A stretch of 64,000 bases of DNA from Pararhizobium polonicum. Its GTDB lineage: Bacteria; Pseudomonadota; Alphaproteobacteria; Rhizobiales; Rhizobiaceae. The stretch covers positions 1 to 64,000 of the forward strand of contig NZ_LGLV01000013.1 of the NCBI RefSeq assembly GCF_001687365.1, in the 5' to 3' direction. The position numbers and the translations under genes were made by a program. Shown piece by piece: positions 8,905-18,202 of the stretch (positions within the stretch are counted from its first letter, which is position 1; the number at the start of each line of letters is the position of its first letter). The notes under the pieces are model-generated. The model saw only the letters and a list, made by a program, of their open reading frames with translations, was not told the origin of the DNA and did not search any database.

Positions 8905-9489
8905 ATGACGGACAAACTCACCGAACAGCCGGACGCAGCAGTCGATGATGCCTCGTTGATCGGCGCCGATACCTCACTGCTGATCGTCGATGACGATGCG
9001 CCGTTCCTGCGCCGGCTTGCCCGCGCCATGGAAACGCGCGGCTTTACCGTCGATATCGCCGAATCGGTCGCCGAAGGTATCGCCAAGGCAAAGACCCGGC
9101 CGCCGAAACATGCGGTCGTTGATCTCAGACTCGGCGACGGTAGCGGTCTCGACGTCATCGAAGCGATCCGCGCCCGGCGCGATGATACCCGCATCATCAT
9201 GCTGACCGGCTATGGCAATATCGCCACCGCCGTCAACGCGGTCAAGCTCGGCGCCGTCGACTACCTCGCCAAGCCCGCCGATGCCGACGATATCTTCGCA
9301 GCCCTGGTGCAGCGGGCCGGCGAACGCGCCGAGCCGCCGGAAAATCCGATGTCGGCCGATCGCGTCCGCTGGGAGCATATCCAGCGCGTCTATGAAATGT
9401 GCGAGCGCAACGTTTCGGAAACCGCCCGCCGGCTCAATATGCACCGCCGCACGCTGCAGCGCATCCTGGCCAAGCGCGCCCCCAAATAG
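8905..9489 (+). CDS. actR: Redox response regulator ActR (RegA/PrrA family)
   Basis: A 194-aa response regulator. The receiver domain has acidic residues in LLIVDDDAPF, the phosphorylated D73 in VVDLRLGDGSG, a switch threonine in MLTGYG and a lysine in LAKPADADD. A proline-containing linker leads to a Fis-type helix-turn-helix (NVSETARRLNMHRRTLQR, about 166-186), which is nearly invariant in RegA proteins. ATG 8905 has GAGGA (8893-8897) seven bases upstream, whereas the longer frame opens on a GTG at 8869. It is presumably phosphorylated by ActS. Confidence 0.93.
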   Translation: MTDKLTEQPDAAVDDASLIGADTSLLIVDDDAPFLRRLARAMETRGFTVDIAESVAEGIAKAKTRPPKHAVVDLRLGDGSGLDVIEAIRARRDDTRIIMLTGYGNIATAVNAVKLGAVDYLAKPADADDIFAALVQRAGERAEPPENPMSADRVRWEHIQRVYEMCERNVSETARRLNMHRRTLQRILAKRAPK

Positions 9490-9516
9490 GGTTCATCCCC
9501 CGATGACGGCGTTGGC

Positions 9517-10050
9517 TCAGCTTTCGCCGTCCAGCGAACCGGAGACGATCTCGCGCATATTCGGGCTGGTATCGCCTGCCCGGTCAGCCGACCATTCCGC
9601 CAGCATCAGCCGCTGAGCTGCGACACGGGCGAAATTGAGGGATACGGATTTGCGTGTCGCCGCCGGCAGCCGGTGTTCCGGCGCATCGCGGATCATCTCG
9701 GCGTCATAACCATCCGACAGCAGCAGCCCGCATTCTTCGGGAAAAATATCGAGCGGCACGCCGGCATGGGTGGCGAAGAACAGCCGGTCGGAATGGATGC
9801 GATAGTCCGGCCATTTCCGGTCGACGCGAAAATCCTCGATCGAGGTCTTGATCTCGACGATCCAGATCTCCCCTTTGGGCGAAAGCGAAATCAGATCGGC
9901 ACGCCGTCCGCTCGCGAGCGTCAACTCGGGAAGCACCGCATGGCGCATCTCATGCAGGTAACGCTGTATGCCGCGGCGCACCATCATCGCGCGCTGCGAC
10001 TGCCGCCCGTCGATCAAAGGACTATCGTTGTGGATAGAGAGAATCGCCAT
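9517..10050 (-). CDS. mmcB: MmcB family DNA repair protein
   Basis: A 177-aa protein of the MmcB/DUF1052 family. The core GRRADLI, then GEIWIVEIKTS, then RVDRKWPDY matches a PD-(D/E)xK-like nuclease arrangement with D, E and K in the expected order. In Caulobacter mmcB belongs to the SOS (LexA) regulon and contributes to mitomycin C resistance. I found no clear GTTC-N7-GTTC LexA box upstream of this copy. It converges on actR with a 27-bp gap and no obvious terminator between them. Confidence 0.82.
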   Translation of the reverse strand: MAILSIHNDSPLIDGRQSQRAMMVRRGIQRYLHEMRHAVLPELTLASGRRADLISLSPKGEIWIVEIKTSIEDFRVDRKWPDYRIHSDRLFFATHAGVPLDIFPEECGLLLSDGYDAEMIRDAPEHRLPAATRKSVSLNFARVAAQRLMLAEWSADRAGDTSPNMREIVSGSLDGES

Positions 10051-10231
10051 GCGTTAAACTCTGGCATAACGCCGCTTTTGTTGCAAAAAAACACTCCGTG
10101 GAGTTTTTGGAACGTCCTGCCGGAATGCTGCGCCGCATTCACTTGCAATCGGGATGGTAATCGAAAATAACCCATAATCACTGATGGTCGAGACGACCCA
10201 GATATTCTTAACTTCATTTTAAGAGACACCC

Positions 10232-10894
10232 ATGCGCTTCCGCAATGCAGTTCTGCTGTGCAGCCTCGCGGCCACTCTCGTTTTGGCCAGCTGCTCCACA
10301 GCGCCGATCGCTCCCATCGGCGAAAAAGTCGCAACCAACCAGATCTTCTCCGACAGTTACGGCCCGATCGAAGATCACGGTTATGCCCTCCCGGCGATCC
10401 CGATCAACAAGGTCAACGAGCGTTTCCATCGCCAGATCGTCGACTATGCCACGGCTGAAAAGCCCGGCACGATCATCGTGAACACGCCGAACCGCTTCCT
10501 CTATTTCGTGCTGCCCGGCGGCAAGGCCGTTCGCTACGGCATCGGCGTCGGCAAGGCCGGCTTTGCCTGGGAAGGCCGCGCCTATGTGGCCTGGAAGCAG
10601 GAATGGCCGACCTGGCATCCGCCGAAGGAAATGGCCGTGCGCAAGCCGGACGTCGCCCAGTATGTCGAGAACGGCATGGGCCCGGGCCTGCGCAACCCGC
10701 TCGGCGCACGTGCCATGTATCTGTTCAACGACGAAGGCAAGGATACGCTGTTCCGTATCCACGGTTCTCCGGAATGGGCCTCGATCGGCACCGCGGCCTC
10801 GTCCGGCTGCATCCGCATGATCAACCAGGACATCATCGACCTCTACGCCCGCGTCCGTCCCGGCAAGAACACCCGCGTCATCGTTCAGCAGTAA
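10232..10894 (+). CDS. L,D-transpeptidase (YkuD domain) lipoprotein
   Basis: A 220-aa exported enzyme that makes or edits 3-3 crosslinks in peptidoglycan, or attaches proteins to it. The N-terminus is a lipoprotein signal with lipobox LASC (C21). The YkuD catalytic site is complete: H177 in RIHGSPEW and C193 in SSGCIRM, with the serine-glycine preceding the nucleophile. Rhizobiales rely heavily on L,D-transpeptidases for polar growth and carry many paralogues, so the particular role of this one is not determined. A strong terminator follows. Confidence 0.88.
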   Translation: MRFRNAVLLCSLAATLVLASCSTAPIAPIGEKVATNQIFSDSYGPIEDHGYALPAIPINKVNERFHRQIVDYATAEKPGTIIVNTPNRFLYFVLPGGKAVRYGIGVGKAGFAWEGRAYVAWKQEWPTWHPPKEMAVRKPDVAQYVENGMGPGLRNPLGARAMYLFNDEGKDTLFRIHGSPEWASIGTAASSGCIRMINQDIIDLYARVRPGKNTRVIVQQ

Positions 10895-10927
10895 CGAGAC
10901 CCGAGCGTTCATCGCAGAATCTTTCAG

Positions 10928-10952
10928 ATCCCCGGCTTGTCCGGGGATTTTT
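10928..10952 (+). terminator. Rho-independent terminator after the L,D-transpeptidase gene
   Basis: A perfect 8-bp stem, ATCCCCGG (10928-10935) with CCGGGGAT (10941-10948), closes a 5-base loop and runs into a T5 tract ending at 10952. Confidence 0.85.
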
Positions 10953-11713
10953 GATTCAGATCGGGAACGTTCCGGCCGATCGACTCGCGCCCTTCGATGG
11001 CGCGGCACGGGTTCGCATGCGCACGACGGAAACCGCCTGCGGCTTTCAAAGAGCATGGAGAGCACACGCGGATGCGGAACCTCTCACAGTAATTTTAATG
11101 TGGCACCGCTTCCGCGTGGCCTTTGGCTTCTCTCGGGGCTTCCGGCCCCTACGAATGGCAACCCTTGTCCCGCTGCATCCCGGCATTTGCGCCAAGACTT
11201 GCATGGCTCAACCAAACCGCAGCCTGGAAGCCGCGGGGGAGACATTTTTGAAGCGGTTTCCCGCCCGGGCACCATCCCCCGTATCCCGGACCGCACGTTA
11301 CGGCCATCGACACGGGCACCAACCTCCCCCTGCCCACGATCGTCTCGCGAAACACTCCGGTGGTGAAGGTGGGAATAGTATGGCCGCTCTTTTGGATGCG
11401 GGGAAAAACGGGGATGATTTTTTTGGAGGCATCATACTACCCCGTCATGCCTGTGCCCGTCACAGGCATCCAGCCACCGCGCGTCTGCGCAGTGAAGGAT
11501 CACCTTATCCAAGGCTTAACGAATTCTCTGACCCGGCGGACGTCGGGTCGCTGGATGCCCGCCACAAAGGCGAGCATGAGGGAAATTGGGGAATGCGCTC
11601 CGTTCCCCTTGCCCGATCACCGGGGGATCAGCTCTCACCAGAGACGTTATGGCAGGTGTGAAGCTCCCGGAAACGGTCTATTTTTGCTGAAAAAGGGTTG
11701 CCGCTTCCGTCCA
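10953..11713. other. Long intergenic region without a supported gene
   Basis: About 760 bases between the terminator and malate synthase. All ORFs here are short or are run-offs of the transpeptidase gene in another frame, with no binding sites or motifs. A perfect GGAACGTTCC palindrome lies near 10963 and a mosaic palindromic repeat occupies 11441-11582. I looked for signatures of tmRNA, RNase P and SRP RNA and recognised none, but a small RNA cannot be excluded. Confidence 0.6.
11441..11582. repeat. Palindromic intergenic repeat, RIME-like
   Basis: An imperfect long palindrome. The left arm (11441-11474) and right arm (about 11549-11582) are reverse-complementary over about 34 bases, with the inner 10 bases GGCATCCAGC / GCTGGATGCC exact. 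Each half has its own small hairpin: GCCTGTG-cccgt-CACAGGC on the left and GACCCG-N8-CGGGTC just inside the right arm. This mosaic of nested palindromes is the organisation of the Rhizobium-specific intergenic mosaic elements. Assignment to a named family is by resemblance only. Confidence 0.55.
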
Positions 11714-13888
11714 TCAAACAGACACAGCCTGGCTTGCCTTCAGCTCCAGCCGGCGGCGGTGCAGGACCGGTTCGGTATAGCCGTTCGGCTGTTCGCGGCC
11801 CTTCAGCACCAGTTCGAGCGCCGCCTGGAAGGCGACGGAGCCGTCGAAATTACCGGCCATCGGCGTATAGGCCGGATCCCCGGCATTCTGGCCATCGACG
11901 ACCGCTGCCATGCGCTTCATCGTCCCGACGATCTGCGCTTGCGTCACGACGCCATGATGCAGCCAGTTGGCCATGTGCTGGGCGGAGATGCGTAGGGTCG
12001 CGCGATCTTCCATCAGGCCGATATTGTTGATGTCGGGCACCTTGGAGCAGCCGACGCCCTGGTCGATCCAGCGGACGACGTAACCGAGAATGCCTTGGGC
12101 ATTATTGTCGAGCTCGCGCTGAATTTCTTCCGCTGTCCAATTCGGGCGAGAAGCGACCGGCACCGACAGGATATCGCTGAGCTTTGCCCTCGCCCGGCTT
12201 TTCAAACTGGCCTGAACCTCGGCAACATCGACCTTGTGATAGTGCGTCGCGTGTAGTGTTGCCGCCGTCGGCGAAGGCACCCAGGCGGTGTTGGCGCCGG
12301 CCTTCGGATGGGCGATCTTCTGCTCCAGCATCGCCGCCATCAGATCGGGCATCGCCCACATGCCCTTGCCGATCTGCGCATGGCCGGACAGGCCGCATTG
12401 AAGGCCGATATCGACGTTCCAGTTCTCGTAGGCCGCAATCCAGGCGGCCTGCTTCATATCGCCCTTGCGGATCATCGGGCCTGCTTCCATCGAGGTGTGC
12501 ATCTCGTCGCCGGTGCGATCGAGGAAGCCGGTATTGATGAAGACCACGCGCTCCCTGGCAGCGCGGATGCATTCCTTGAGATTGACCGTGGTGCGGCGTT
12601 CCTCGTCCATGATGCCCATCTTCATGGTGTTGGGCGCCATGCCCAGCGCTTCTTCGACGCGGCCGAAGATTTCCGAGGCGAAGGCGACCTCTTCCGGGCC
12701 GTGCATCTTCGGCTTGACGACATACATCGAGCCTTCGCGCGAATTCATCCGGCGGCCACCCGGACCGATATCGTAGAGCGCGATCAGGCCGGTGATCATC
12801 GCATCCATGATGCCTTCCGGAACTTCGTTGCCATCGCGGTCGAGAATGGCCGGATTGGTCATCAGGTGGCCGACATTGCGGATCAGCATCAGGGCGCGGC
12901 CCTTCAGCGAGATTTCCGATCCATCCGGCGCGGTAAAGCCGAAATCCGGATTGAGCCGGCGCGTAAAGGTCTTGCCGCCCTTGGTGATGTCCTCCTGCAG
13001 GTCGCCCTTCATCAGGCCAAGCCAGTTGCGATAGACGACGATCTTGTCCTGCGCATCGACGGCCGCGACCGAATCCTCGCAGTCCATGATCGCGGTGATC
13101 GCCGATTCGAGAATGACGTCGGAGATATGCGCCCGGTCATCCCTGCCGGTTGCCGTCGAGGCGTCGATGACGATCTCGATATGCAGGTTGTTCTTCTTCA
13201 AAAGCAGATGCGACGGGGATGCCTTGTCGCCACGATAGCCGGCAAACTGGCGGGGATCGGCGAGCTTGGCCGGACCTGATGCGGTCGAGATCGACAGGTT
13301 TTCACCGTCAATGGAAAATGCTGTGACATCACTCCAGCTGCCGGCCGACAGCGGCGCGCTCGCATCGAGAAAGCCGCGCGCCCAGGCGATGACCTTCTGG
13401 CCGCGAACCGGGTTATAGCCCCTGCCCTTCTCCGCACCACCGTCGTCGGCAATCGCATCGGTGCCATACAGCGCATCGTAGAGCGAACCCCAGCGGGCAT
13501 TGGCGGCGTTGAGCGCATAACGCGCATTCATGACGGGCACGACGAGCTGCGGCCCGGCGATCGTGGCGATCTCGGGATCGACATTGCTGGTGGAAACGGA
13601 AAAATCCGGGCCTTCCGGCAGAAGATATCCGATCTCCTTCAGGAAACCTTCATAGACCGCCATATCAACGGGCGCACCGTTCTGCCGGTACCAGCTGTCG
13701 AGCTTTTCCTGCAGCGCGTCTCGCTTGGCCAAAAGATCGCGATTCTTCGGCGCGAGATCATGGACGATCTGGGAAAAGGCCGCGAAGAACCGGTCGGCAT
13801 CGACTCCGGTACCGGGCAATGCCTCGCCGACGAGGAATGCATGCAGGTCCGCATCGATTCCCAGTCCATTCTTTTCAATCCGGCCCAT
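11714..13888 (-). CDS. glcB: Malate synthase G
   Basis: A 724-aa enzyme condensing glyoxylate with acetyl-CoA to malate in the glyoxylate bypass. Family landmarks include [26 protein letters not shown], the signature around [20 protein letters not shown], and the C-terminal GRRRLELKA segment. ATG 13888 is preferred because GGAG lies six bases upstream and the resulting length matches the 723-aa E. coli enzyme; an upstream in-frame ATG at 13900 has no clear site. It is monocistronic between two gaps. No isocitrate lyase gene is in the window. Confidence 0.95.
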   Translation of the reverse strand: MGRIEKNGLGIDADLHAFLVGEALPGTGVDADRFFAAFSQIVHDLAPKNRDLLAKRDALQEKLDSWYRQNGAPVDMAVYEGFLKEIGYLLPEGPDFSVSTSNVDPEIATIAGPQLVVPVMNARYALNAANARWGSLYDALYGTDAIADDGGAEKGRGYNPVRGQKVIAWARGFLDASAPLSAGSWSDVTAFSIDGENLSISTASGPAKLADPRQFAGYRGDKASPSHLLLKKNNLHIEIVIDASTATGRDDRAHISDVILESAITAIMDCEDSVAAVDAQDKIVVYRNWLGLMKGDLQEDITKGGKTFTRRLNPDFGFTAPDGSEISLKGRALMLIRNVGHLMTNPAILDRDGNEVPEGIMDAMITGLIALYDIGPGGRRMNSREGSMYVVKPKMHGPEEVAFASEIFGRVEEALGMAPNTMKMGIMDEERRTTVNLKECIRAARERVVFINTGFLDRTGDEMHTSMEAGPMIRKGDMKQAAWIAAYENWNVDIGLQCGLSGHAQIGKGMWAMPDLMAAMLEQKIAHPKAGANTAWVPSPTAATLHATHYHKVDVAEVQASLKSRARAKLSDILSVPVASRPNWTAEEIQRELDNNAQGILGYVVRWIDQGVGCSKVPDINNIGLMEDRATLRISAQHMANWLHHGVVTQAQIVGTMKRMAAVVDGQNAGDPAYTPMAGNFDGSVAFQAALELVLKGREQPNGYTEPVLHRRRLELKASQAVSV

Positions 13889-13997
13889 GACCAACTCCAT
13901 GAATTAACGCTTTAATATGAGAGGCCGCAGTCTCTCACGGTTTCATTCCCTGTCAATCCAGCGAAAATGCGAAGAATTATTTCCAGAAAAGAACAAA

Positions 13998-16010
13998 TCA
14001 GCCGTGCGCCACGCGCGGACGGCCGCTGGCGATGGCGGTGAACCGGGCCTCGACCAGCTTGCGGCTGCCCTCGATATCCGGCGCATCAATCTCCTCGCGC
14101 ATCATCACCGCCGGCTCATCGGCGCCGTTTGACCGGGCGGACGTCAGGGCCGCCATTTGCGCCCGCGCGCGCGCCGATGCGAACGCCGCGCCTTCATCAA
14201 GGAAGCGGCTGCTCGGTCCCGCGCCATTGACGATGAAGATCCCCTCTTCCGGCACCGTCACGAAGACGGTGACCGAGGCGCGCACCTGGCCGACGACCGC
14301 CCCCACCGCATTGGCAACACCGGCCTCCGGCGGGATGCGGGATTCAGCCCCCAGCATATCCGCAATAGCCGGATAATAAACCGGCGCGGAGGCGCCGAGA
14401 CCTACCAATGGACGATCGAGAGACAGCGAGAAAGCAACGATCCCGGGTTCGCGTTTCAAGGCCCGGTCGACGGCCAGCGACACGGCCGGATCGATTGCCG
14501 CGCCGTCCTCCGCCAGGCAGGAGGAGAGAATAACCTCGGCGGACTGGCGGGTCAGGCGGGCGACGATCATGTCCGACAGAGCTTCGGCGGACGAGGCAAT
14601 CGGCTTTCCCGATCCATCCTTCACCCGAGCGGCGAGTTCCGCCCCCAGCCGCGCCGCCGTTGCGTTCCACTGGTCCTGCCGTCCCAGCACATGCATGGCA
14701 TCCGACGGTGTCAGGCCGCAGATATGCACGAGGCCACGCGCCACCAGCCTGTCCAGCGTCGCCTTTTGCAGCGTGCTGGTCAAAAGGCTCTCCAGCGCCA
14801 CCGGCACCGCGCCGATCCGCTCGTACAAGGCCTGCTCCTGCGGCTGAAGTCCGCTTGCCAGATGATCCGGAAGCCCGGTGCGGACAGCAAAACGGCCGTC
14901 ATGCCGCCCCCCATGCGCGGTGCGCAATTGCCGTTCGAGCACGGAAATAACCGCATCCGCATGCTGGAAGGCGGCAAGGCTCAATGGCAGAAACCGGCGC
15001 GGGCCGAGATCGATCCTCGCCTGCAGGCCGCGGTCGTTGATACGAACCTCCGAATCACCGCCAAGCCCGAAGGTGCGCATGGCGACCGCCTCGACCATGG
15101 TGCGGAATCCGCCGACGACGGCGCCTTCGCCGTCCAGCCGCGGGCGGCCCTGATCGAGCACGGCGACATCCGTGGTGGTGCCGCCGATATCGGAGACGAC
15201 GGCATTGTCGAGGCCGGTCAGGTGCCGGGCGCCGACAAGGCTTGCTGCGGGGCCAGAGAGTATCGTCTCGATCGGCCGCAGCCGGGCCTCCGCTGCCGAA
15301 ATCAGCGCGCCGTCGCCACGCACGACCATCATCGGCACATCGATGCCGCGCTGCTGGAGGAAGCCTTCGCAGGCACCGATCAGCCGATCGATCATCGACA
15401 CGAGGCGAGCGTTCAGCAGGGTTGTCAGCGCCCGGCGCGGGCCGCCCAACTTGGAGGAAAGTTCGTGGCTGCAAGTGACTGGCAGGTGCGAGACATCGCG
15501 GATGCGGTCGCGCACCCGCTGTTCATGAGCCGGATTCCGTACGGCGAAATAACCGGCGACGGCGAAGGACGAGACTTGCGCCGAAAGCTGCGGCAGGGCC
15601 TCGTCGAGCGCCGTCATGTCGAGCGGCGTTTCGCCACCATGGACATTGTGCCCGCCCGGCAAAAAGATCACCGGATCGGAGCCCAGCGCCTCCTGTAAAC
15701 CGTCACGCTTCAGGTCTTCCGGGCCAAAGCCGATCATCACGAGACCGGCGCGACCGCCCTGCCCCTCAACCAGCGCATTGGTCGCAAGCGTCGTCGACAG
15801 TGACACGAGGCTGATGGCGCCGGCCGGCACCTTTGCCTGCTCCAGCACCGCATCGACGGCACCGGCGATCCCGACGGAGAGATCGTGACGCGTGGTCAGC
15901 GCCTTCGCCTTGGCGACGACTCCTTCGGTCTCGCTGAAAAGAACCGCGTCGGTATAGGTACCGCCGGTGTCGATACCGAGGAGGAGATGGTCCGTCACAG
16001 CAAAGTCCAT
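13998..16010 (-). CDS. Hydantoinase/oxoprolinase family protein, HyuA subunit
   Basis: A 670-aa protein of the N-methylhydantoinase A / 5-oxoprolinase A family, ATP-dependent enzymes that open cyclic amides. It has the two actin-fold phosphate motifs, IDTGGTYTDAV near residue 13 and SDIGGTTTDVAV near 272, and a glycine-rich LSGPAASLVGA stretch. Enzymes of this type normally pair with a HyuB subunit encoded next door; here there is none, the neighbours being malate synthase and a divergent exported protein. A GTG five codons into the frame is an alternative start. Substrate unknown. Confidence 0.8.
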   Translation of the reverse strand: MDFAVTDHLLLGIDTGGTYTDAVLFSETEGVVAKAKALTTRHDLSVGIAGAVDAVLEQAKVPAGAISLVSLSTTLATNALVEGQGGRAGLVMIGFGPEDLKRDGLQEALGSDPVIFLPGGHNVHGGETPLDMTALDEALPQLSAQVSSFAVAGYFAVRNPAHEQRVRDRIRDVSHLPVTCSHELSSKLGGPRRALTTLLNARLVSMIDRLIGACEGFLQQRGIDVPMMVVRGDGALISAAEARLRPIETILSGPAASLVGARHLTGLDNAVVSDIGGTTTDVAVLDQGRPRLDGEGAVVGGFRTMVEAVAMRTFGLGGDSEVRINDRGLQARIDLGPRRFLPLSLAAFQHADAVISVLERQLRTAHGGRHDGRFAVRTGLPDHLASGLQPQEQALYERIGAVPVALESLLTSTLQKATLDRLVARGLVHICGLTPSDAMHVLGRQDQWNATAARLGAELAARVKDGSGKPIASSAEALSDMIVARLTRQSAEVILSSCLAEDGAAIDPAVSLAVDRALKREPGIVAFSLSLDRPLVGLGASAPVYYPAIADMLGAESRIPPEAGVANAVGAVVGQVRASVTVFVTVPEEGIFIVNGAGPSSRFLDEGAAFASARARAQMAALTSARSNGADEPAVMMREEIDAPDIEGSRKLVEARFTAIASGRPRVAHG

Positions 16011-16141
16011 TCGGGCAGCGCCGGATACCCGGCTTCAAAGGATATGGACGAGGTGATATGACATCTTTCCGGGAAAGGCCATCGCTTCGCCGACATGCGT
16101 GTTCGGCCGGAGCGACAGCGCCGGCAGGGAGGATCAATCGC

Positions 16142-16750
16142 ATGACCCGTTTCTCAATGCTCTTGCTGGCGCTTGCGGGCTGCGCTGCCCTCGCCGGCCC
16201 CGCATTGGCGCAGGACGCCGGAGACGAGGAAGACTACAAGCCGGTGCTTCCCGATGTGGCGATCTACAAGGCGATGCTCGACGCCAACAAGGTGAGCGGC
16301 TGGATCCAGTTCCGCAACTACGACGACAGGCAGCTGATCTATTTCACTGCGCTGCAGACGATGCATTGCCGCCTGTCGGAAATCCGCTATTCGATCAATT
16401 CCGATGCGCTCGACAAACGCTTTCCGCTCGGCGCCTGCAATCCGCAGATCCCGTTCAACCTGCCCGAGGATAGTACCAATAAATACATCTACATCTCGCT
16501 GCCGGCCGGAGAGGTGAAAACGCTGGCCATCCAGGCCGTCTGGGACGATGGCGCGGGCAGCGAGATCGTCGTCTACAAACCCTGCGAGGGCGTCGGTGAC
16601 GCAACCTGTGCGGCGATCAAGACCATCAAGAAGCCGAAGAAGCAGCTGCAGGAGCCGGTGCCGTCGGATTCGCCGATCCGCGCCGTGCAATCGCAAACGC
16701 CGGGCAAGACCTTTACCGAGCCGTCACCCTCATCGGCAGCCCGCCCCTAG
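16142..16750 (+). CDS. Exported protein of unknown function
   Basis: A 202-aa protein that I do not recognise. It has a clear signal peptide (RFSMLLLALAGCAALAGPALA, cut before QDAGDEE), a compact central domain with four cysteines (in TMHCRLSE, GACNPQ, KPCEGV and DATCAA) that could form two disulfides in the periplasm, and a basic/proline-rich tail (KTIKKPKKQLQEPVP). ATG 16142 follows the strong site AGGGAGGA (16126-16133). It is divergent from the hydantoinase gene, and its 3' end overlaps the cytochrome P450 gene tail-to-tail by 38 bp. Confidence 0.7.
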   Translation: MTRFSMLLLALAGCAALAGPALAQDAGDEEDYKPVLPDVAIYKAMLDANKVSGWIQFRNYDDRQLIYFTALQTMHCRLSEIRYSINSDALDKRFPLGACNPQIPFNLPEDSTNKYIYISLPAGEVKTLAIQAVWDDGAGSEIVVYKPCEGVGDATCAAIKTIKKPKKQLQEPVPSDSPIRAVQSQTPGKTFTEPSPSSAARP

Positions 16751-18107
16751 GCTGCGTGGTCAGCCGCTGCACCGGCCAGGGTTTTGTCTCCGGCGTCACG
16801 TCGAACCGGAACCGCTTCATCAGGACGCCGAGCGCGATCACCGCCTCCTGCAGCGCGAACGTCGCGCCGATGCAGATGCGCGGGCCTGCGCCGAACGGCA
16901 GGTACTGGAAGCGGTGCAGCTTGTCGCGATTTTCCGGCAGGAAACGTTCCGGCATGAAGGCGCGCGGCTTTTCCCAGTAGAGCGCATGGCGGTGCAGCGT
17001 CCAGGGCATGACCAGCACCGAGATGCCCTTGGGAATATCCACCCGCTCGCCCTCCGGCGAGGTCCAGGAATCCGCCCTGATCGCCGCCCGGTTGATCGAG
17101 GGCGCCGGCGGATAGAGCCGCATGGCCTCCTCGAAGGAGGCGCGCACATGCGGCATCAGATCCAGCCAGTCCACCGGTTCGGCTCCGCTCGACAGCACCG
17201 CGTCGATCTCCGCCTCCATGTTCTCGCGCACATGCGAGGAGTTGGCGACGCAATAGAGCGTCCAGGCGAGCGCCCGTGCCGTCGTCTCGTGTCCAGCACC
17301 GATGAAAGTCAGGATATTGTCGGCGATTTCGTCGGTCGAAAGACCCTGTGGCCGCTCCAGCTGCAACAGCAGGGTGAGGAAATCCTGCGGCGCCGCGTCC
17401 GGGTCCGAGCGCATCAGCGCCCGCCGCTGGTCCATGGTCTTGGCAACGATCGACTGGAACTCCGCCATCACCCTGGCGCCGCCGATGCGGGTCAGCCGCG
17501 GCACCCAGGACGGCGCCAGCATCAGGTCCATCGGATCGACGCGGCCCATCCGGTGCAGCAGCCGTTCGACGCTGTCGGCAAACCCCTCGGTCTCGGCGGC
17601 AATCTGCCCGGAAAACAGCGTCTCCGAGAGGATTTCATAGGTCAGCTCGGTCATGTCGTTGGCGATATTGACGATCGACCCCATGGTCGCCACTTCGTCG
17701 TACTTCGCAGTGTATTCCTCGGTCTTCGACAGCATCTTGGCGGCAAAGCCGCGCGCATGGCGCGGCGTGAATACCGGCGCCATGGCCTTGCGCGACCGCT
17801 TCCAGACCTCGCCCTCGGCCGTCAGCAGCCCGTCGCGCAGAATCGGCCGCAGAATGAGGCGCCGCACCTTCGACATCTCGTAATTGGCGGCATTCTCGAC
17901 CAGAATGTAGCGGATGAGGTTCGGGTCGTTGACGATCAGGGTGCGCTGATTGACGAACTTGGTGTCGATCCAGGGCAATGTGTAGGAAGGCTCGCCCCAG
18001 AGCTCCAGCGGATTGCGCATCGCGGTGCGGATGATCTGGAGACGCGACGGCGGCACCGTGCGCGGGATCGGCGCGGGTGGTTCGAAAGGTTCGGGTCTCA
18101 TGTCCAT
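16713..18107 (-). CDS. Cytochrome P450
   Basis: A 464-aa haem monooxygenase. The haem loop FGAGPRICIG places the axial ligand at C412. The I-helix oxygen-activation motif is GAGHETT (270-276) and the K-helix ExxR is EAMR (327-330), with PERF around 386-389. No ferredoxin or reductase gene is adjacent, so electrons must come from elsewhere. Its overall form is closer to the soluble fatty-acid or xenobiotic type than to the terpene-cluster P450s; substrate unknown. It lies downstream of the DUF1402-like gene on the same strand (95 bp gap) and overlaps the preceding convergent gene. Confidence 0.92.
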   Translation of the reverse strand: MDMRPEPFEPPAPIPRTVPPSRLQIIRTAMRNPLELWGEPSYTLPWIDTKFVNQRTLIVNDPNLIRYILVENAANYEMSKVRRLILRPILRDGLLTAEGEVWKRSRKAMAPVFTPRHARGFAAKMLSKTEEYTAKYDEVATMGSIVNIANDMTELTYEILSETLFSGQIAAETEGFADSVERLLHRMGRVDPMDLMLAPSWVPRLTRIGGARVMAEFQSIVAKTMDQRRALMRSDPDAAPQDFLTLLLQLERPQGLSTDEIADNILTFIGAGHETTARALAWTLYCVANSSHVRENMEAEIDAVLSSGAEPVDWLDLMPHVRASFEEAMRLYPPAPSINRAAIRADSWTSPEGERVDIPKGISVLVMPWTLHRHALYWEKPRAFMPERFLPENRDKLHRFQYLPFGAGPRICIGATFALQEAVIALGVLMKRFRFDVTPETKPWPVQRLTTQPRGGLPMRVTAR

Positions 18108-18202
18108 GGACTATCCTTCCGGGCGCCGCCGCAGGCGGGCGGCTCCAATGGCCAACCGTCGCATGGCCACCCTTGCATGAAGGTGTGGCTATTTCAGGAA
18201 AG

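Noticed and set aside
10086-10108. A-tract, ACTCCGTGGAGT palindrome, T-tract resembling a terminator
   Set aside because: It lies between divergent gene starts (mmcB and the transpeptidase gene), where no transcript ends, and the loop would be too short.
10603-11661. 352-codon ORF starting inside the L,D-transpeptidase gene
   Set aside because: It reads through the terminator and the palindromic repeat in the wrong frame and has no homologous motif.
14157-15698. 513-codon plus-strand ORF opposite the hydantoinase gene
   Set aside because: It mirrors the HyuA reading frame in high-GC DNA, has no ribosome site and a low-complexity, Arg/Gly/His-rich product; a shadow ORF.
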